DNA from: UBA4427 sp045106235
GTDB taxonomy: Bacteria > Myxococcota_A > UBA9160 > UBA4427
Assembly: GCA_045106235.1 (NCBI GenBank)
Contig: JBGCEJ010000010.1
Span: 62,001 to 126,000 of the forward strand
Length of the DNA stretch: 64,000 nucleotides
Reading direction: 5' to 3'
The translations under genes were made by a program, and so were the position numbers. Below are positions 61,508 through 64,000 of the stretch, in pieces (positions within the stretch are counted from its first letter, which is position 1; the number at the start of each line of letters is the position of its first letter). A model generated the notes under the pieces. It had not been told where the DNA came from, searched no databases, and saw only the letters and a list, made by a program, of their open reading frames with translations.

Positions 61508-62308
61508 CTATTCGAGAAAGTCCGGGGACTCTTCCATCAGCACGTCGAAGAGGGGCTTGAAGCTGATATGTCCGGCGAGCTGGCTGCCGACGACTCCCGC
61601 CGTGAGCTTCGCGTTCGCGTCATCGATCGGAATCGGGGTGCCTGCCGCGGCTTCGGCCATCAGCTGGGCCTGGCAGCTGCGTTCCATGGTCACGAACCAC
61701 CATGCGGCGGCATCCACCGTGTGTCCCACGGTCAGCAGTCCGTGGTTGCGCAGAATCACGGCCTTGTTCTGTCCGAGGGCTTCTCCGATTCGGTCGCCTT
61801 CCGCGGGGTCGAGTACGACGCCGGTGAAATCGTTAAAGAGACCATGGTCCTGGTAGAACGCGCAGGCATCCTGGGTCAGCGGGTCGAGATGCCGGCCCAG
61901 GGACGACCAGGACTTGCCGTAGACGGAATGGGCGTGGGCCGCGGCGATGACGTCGGGGCGCGCTGCGTGAAGGCGCGAATGAATGGCGAAGGCGGCCTGG
62001 TTGAGCAAGCCGCCGCCCTCAATGACTTCGCCTTCAGCGTTGACCTTAATCAGATCCGAGACCTTCATGAGCTTGAAGGATCGACCGATCGGGTTCACCC
62101 AAAAATGATGTTCATTGAAGGGGTCGCGGGCGGTGATATGTCCCGCCACGCCTTCGTCGAAGCCGAATTTTCCGAAGATGCGGAGCGCCGCGGCGAGCTT
62201 CGTCTTGCGTTCGACAAGCTCTTCTTCGAGAGAGCGGTCGGCGGTATCCGGGAGGGCCGAAAGGCTCGCCATCGCGTTGTCAGCGTGTTGTTCGGGGCTC
62301 GTCGCCAT
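61508..62308 (-). CDS. Class II aldolase/adducin-family protein
   Basis: The 266-residue protein shows the FucA/adducin fold motifs: GFDEGVAGHITARDP near the N-terminus, the zinc-binding AAHAHSVYG, and LRNHGLLTVG with the third His. Members are aldolases or decarboxylases; bacterial adducin-like proteins often have unknown substrates. It is convergent with the LLM gene and ends at the 8-bp repeat. Confidence 0.9.
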   Translation of the reverse strand: MATSPEQHADNAMASLSALPDTADRSLEEELVERKTKLAAALRIFGKFGFDEGVAGHITARDPFNEHHFWVNPIGRSFKLMKVSDLIKVNAEGEVIEGGGLLNQAAFAIHSRLHAARPDVIAAAHAHSVYGKSWSSLGRHLDPLTQDACAFYQDHGLFNDFTGVVLDPAEGDRIGEALGQNKAVILRNHGLLTVGHTVDAAAWWFVTMERSCQAQLMAEAAAGTPIPIDDANAKLTAGVVGSQLAGHISFKPLFDVLMEESPDFLE

Positions 62309-62376
62309 GAGATTACTCTCCGTTTGCAGGCCGCGGCATTCGGGATGCGGCTTTCGGTTGAAGGGCGGATGATAGC

Positions 62377-62892
62377 CTACTGGACGTCGATCACTTCAAA
62401 GTTGCGCTCGGCCCGAGGCGTTTTGAGGCGGCCCTCGTCGCCGATATGGAGGCCTATGAGCGCGCGCCCCAGAGGTGAAACGGGGGTGACGGTCCGAATG
62501 GTGTGTCCCTGCTGACGGAGGTCGAGGGCACCGGCGCCGGGGACGAGCCAGATCAATTGACTCTCGCCTTCGGGATCAGCTTCGTCCTGGAGGGTGACCA
62601 AGGCGCAGACGGCGATGGCTTCGTCTTCGGCGAATTCTCGGAGCTTGAGGGCGAGGAGGGCATCCCGGGTTCGGGTGAGCTCTTCAACGCGCTGTGCGAG
62701 GCCGCGGGCGAGGTAGCTTTGTTCAGTCGCCCGGGTGTCTTTGGCATGCTCCGAGCGGCTTTCCTCATGGGTGGCGCCCTCCTGAACGTCCTGTTGCCGG
62801 CGCATCTGGTCAGCGAGGTCGGATTCGATGCGAGCGCGCAGGTTGTCAAGCAGCTCGGACTTGTCGATTTGGGGCAGCGACGGAGACGTCAT
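62377..62892 (-). CDS. GreA/GreB-like transcription-factor-family protein
   Basis: The 171-residue protein has an N-terminal helical region (SELLDNLRARIESDLADQM, then ARGLAQRVEELTRTRDALLAL) and a C-terminal GreA/B FKBP-like domain (IWLVPGAGALDL, VTPVSPLGRALIGLHIGDEG). The N-terminal acidic-tip coiled coil of true Gre factors is not clearly conserved, so it may be a regulator that binds RNA polymerase rather than a cleavage factor. It overlaps the membrane-TPR gene by ATGA. Confidence 0.85.
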   Translation of the reverse strand: MTSPSLPQIDKSELLDNLRARIESDLADQMRRQQDVQEGATHEESRSEHAKDTRATEQSYLARGLAQRVEELTRTRDALLALKLREFAEDEAIAVCALVTLQDEADPEGESQLIWLVPGAGALDLRQQGHTIRTVTPVSPLGRALIGLHIGDEGRLKTPRAERNFEVIDVQ

Positions 62893-64000
62893 GAGGTCCC
62901 GCCCGGCTCGGGGGCCGGTGTCGGGCCCGAGGTAGCGCTCGGGGTAGGGCCCGGCGTGGTCGACCAGGCCGGGAGGCCGCGGAGGTAGCGGTTCAGCCGA
63001 GCGCGGAAGCTCGGGAGGAGCGCGCGCACGTTAGGCGCCTCCTCTTGCTCGAGTCGCTCGAGCGCGCGTCTTTGCGCCTGGATCGCAGCTTTGGGTTGGC
63101 CGGCGCCGGCGTAGGCCGCCGCGAGCGTACCGAGCACGAAAGGGTTTTCCGGCTGCGCGACGATGGCGCGTTCAGCCAGAACGACCGCCGCCGCGGGGTC
63201 TCGCAGGTCGACGTTTTCGCTGGCGGCGCGGATCCAGGCGAGATTGTTGAGGACCTGCCAATCTTCGCTGCCGAGTTCGAGCGCGCGCGAAAACGCCTGC
63301 GCGGCCTCGCGTTCGCGACCGCTCTGTTCGGCCAGGATGCCCCGCGCTGCCCAAGCGAGTTCCGGCGGCGCACCCTGTTGTGTGGCGAGGTCGAGCTCGA
63401 CGGCCGCTTCTTGGAGACGACCGGTTTGCAGCAGCGCGGTTGCTAGGACGAGTCGCGCATCGCCCCACTGCGGCCTGATCGAGAGGGCCTCGCGAAGATG
63501 GGCCTCGCCGCTTTTCTGATCGCCCCGGGTCCACTGCGCGACGCCGAGGAAGCGGTGAGCATGGGCATTGCGCTCGGTGACGGCGACGGCATGAGAGAAG
63601 AGCGTCTCGGAATCGCGCCAAGTGCCGACTTGTCTTTGTGCCAAGAACGCGAGAGCGAGGATCGCGATTGCGGCGATCGCACGCCCCGCGAAGAGCAGCG
63701 GCTTGGGCGGCGCGCTTGGGAGCGGCTCTGCGGCGCTGCGGCGCTTGATCAGGTCGGAAACACCGAAGGCGAGAATGCAGACCAGGCCCGTCTGCGCGAT
63801 ATAGGTGTAGCGATCCGCATGGGCCTGCCCGCCAACCCGCACGAGGCCGATCATCGGGATCAGCGTCACGATGAACCAGAGCCAGCCCATTGTGACGAGC
63901 GGCGCGCGGCGAATCAGAACGAGGGCCATCAATGTCATCGCAACGAGGAGCGCAAGGGTGATCCAGGTGGCGGGACTCGTGAGCAGGGCATCGCTTGGGT
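62889..64000 (-). CDS. Membrane protein with C-terminal TPR repeats, partial (runs off right edge)
   Basis: The frame is open to the right edge without a start, giving about 370 residues of the C-terminal part. It begins with TM helices (TWITLALLVAMTLMALVLI, LWFIVTLIPMIGLVRVG), then ADRYTYIAQTGL, a conserved loop in TMTC/DUF1736-type glycosyltransferase-TPR proteins, one more TM (AIAAIAILALAFLA), and about six TPRs (AHRFLGVAQWTRGDQKSGEA). The C-terminus is rich in Pro and Thr. It is probably an inner-membrane glycosyltransferase-like TPR protein. It overlaps the GreA/B-like gene by ATGA. Confidence 0.83.
   Translation of the reverse strand, partial: PSDALLTSPATWITLALLVAMTLMALVLIRRAPLVTMGWLWFIVTLIPMIGLVRVGGQAHADRYTYIAQTGLVCILAFGVSDLIKRRSAAEPLPSAPPKPLLFAGRAIAAIAILALAFLAQRQVGTWRDSETLFSHAVAVTERNAHAHRFLGVAQWTRGDQKSGEAHLREALSIRPQWGDARLVLATALLQTGRLQEAAVELDLATQQGAPPELAWAARGILAEQSGREREAAQAFSRALELGSEDWQVLNNLAWIRAASENVDLRDPAAAVVLAERAIVAQPENPFVLGTLAAAYAGAGQPKAAIQAQRRALERLEQEEAPNVRALLPSFRARLNRYLRGLPAWSTTPGPTPSATSGPTPAPEPGGTS

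Noticed and set aside
1..64000. tRNA, rRNA, CRISPR arrays, insertion sequences, prophage genes
   Set aside because: Reading the intergenic gaps showed no tRNA-like T-loops with matching arms, no spaced direct repeats, no transposase and no phage structural genes.

Overview
This is a 64 kb chromosomal window from a GC-rich Gram-negative bacterium. The evidence is outer-membrane lipoproteins, a TPR envelope operon, an outer-membrane beta-barrel, a Ser/Thr kinase, a caspase-like lipoprotein, acyl-CoA/SDR catabolic genes and selenoprotein genes. Together these suggest an uncultured lineage of the former Deltaproteobacteria (Myxococcota, Desulfobacterota or Binatota-like). That placement is inference: no rRNA, tRNA or marker gene is present. 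Many neighbouring genes overlap as ATGA start/stop pairs, so translational coupling is common.

Layout. (1) 1-6470, minus strand: four-gene envelope operon (secreted protein, two large TPR proteins, one TPR lipoprotein cut by the left edge). (2) 6744-20437: an aryl-polyene/xanthomonadin-type pigment cluster. O-methyltransferase and flavin-halogenase-like genes lie on the minus strand. On the plus strand follow acyltransferase, ACP, AMP-ligase fused to a dehydratase, glycosyltransferase, LpxL-type acyltransferase, aromatic amino-acid ammonia-lyase, thioesterase, LolA-like, MMPL exporter and an ApeN-like lipoprotein. No ketosynthase or ketoreductase is present. (3) 20460-26109: CaiB/BaiF CoA-transferase, cold-shock gene with a strong terminator, Ser/Thr kinase with repeated TPTK motifs, outer-membrane barrel. 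(4) 26357-31832: haem-binding PKD/Fn3 lipoprotein and a Sel1-caspase lipoprotein. (5) 31903-35214: a selenium locus. A peroxiredoxin has an in-frame TGA at the peroxidatic Cys position. A convergent minus-strand operon holds a UGSC-family selenoprotein (in-frame TGA in GG-U-GSC, followed by a SECIS-like hairpin), a Cys-rich partner, a NifU-like protein and a phosphoesterase.

(6) 35448-38000: lipoprotein, epoxide-hydrolase-like protein, MFS transporter. (7) 38026-45657: tandem CaiB fusion diverging from a molybdopterin oxidoreductase-SDR-LLM monooxygenase-SDR operon. (8) 45679-48048: MOSC protein, a repeat-like gene broken by an in-frame TGA, and a lower-GC HigBA-like toxin-antitoxin pair. (9) 48108-55076, minus: eight-gene catabolic operon (EchA20-like hydratase, five SDRs, PPOX protein, ketosteroid-dehydrogenase-like flavoprotein). 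It diverges from a plus-strand group (amidohydrolase, Rieske oxygenase, double acyl-CoA dehydrogenase, LLM oxidoreductase). The set resembles steroid or other polycyclic C/D-ring catabolism. (10) 61508-64000, minus: class II aldolase-like, GreA/B-like, and a membrane-TPR protein cut by the right edge.

The most notable content is the pair of adjacent convergent selenoprotein genes, which standard ORF calling would break into fragments, and the KS-less, halogenase-containing aryl-polyene cluster.
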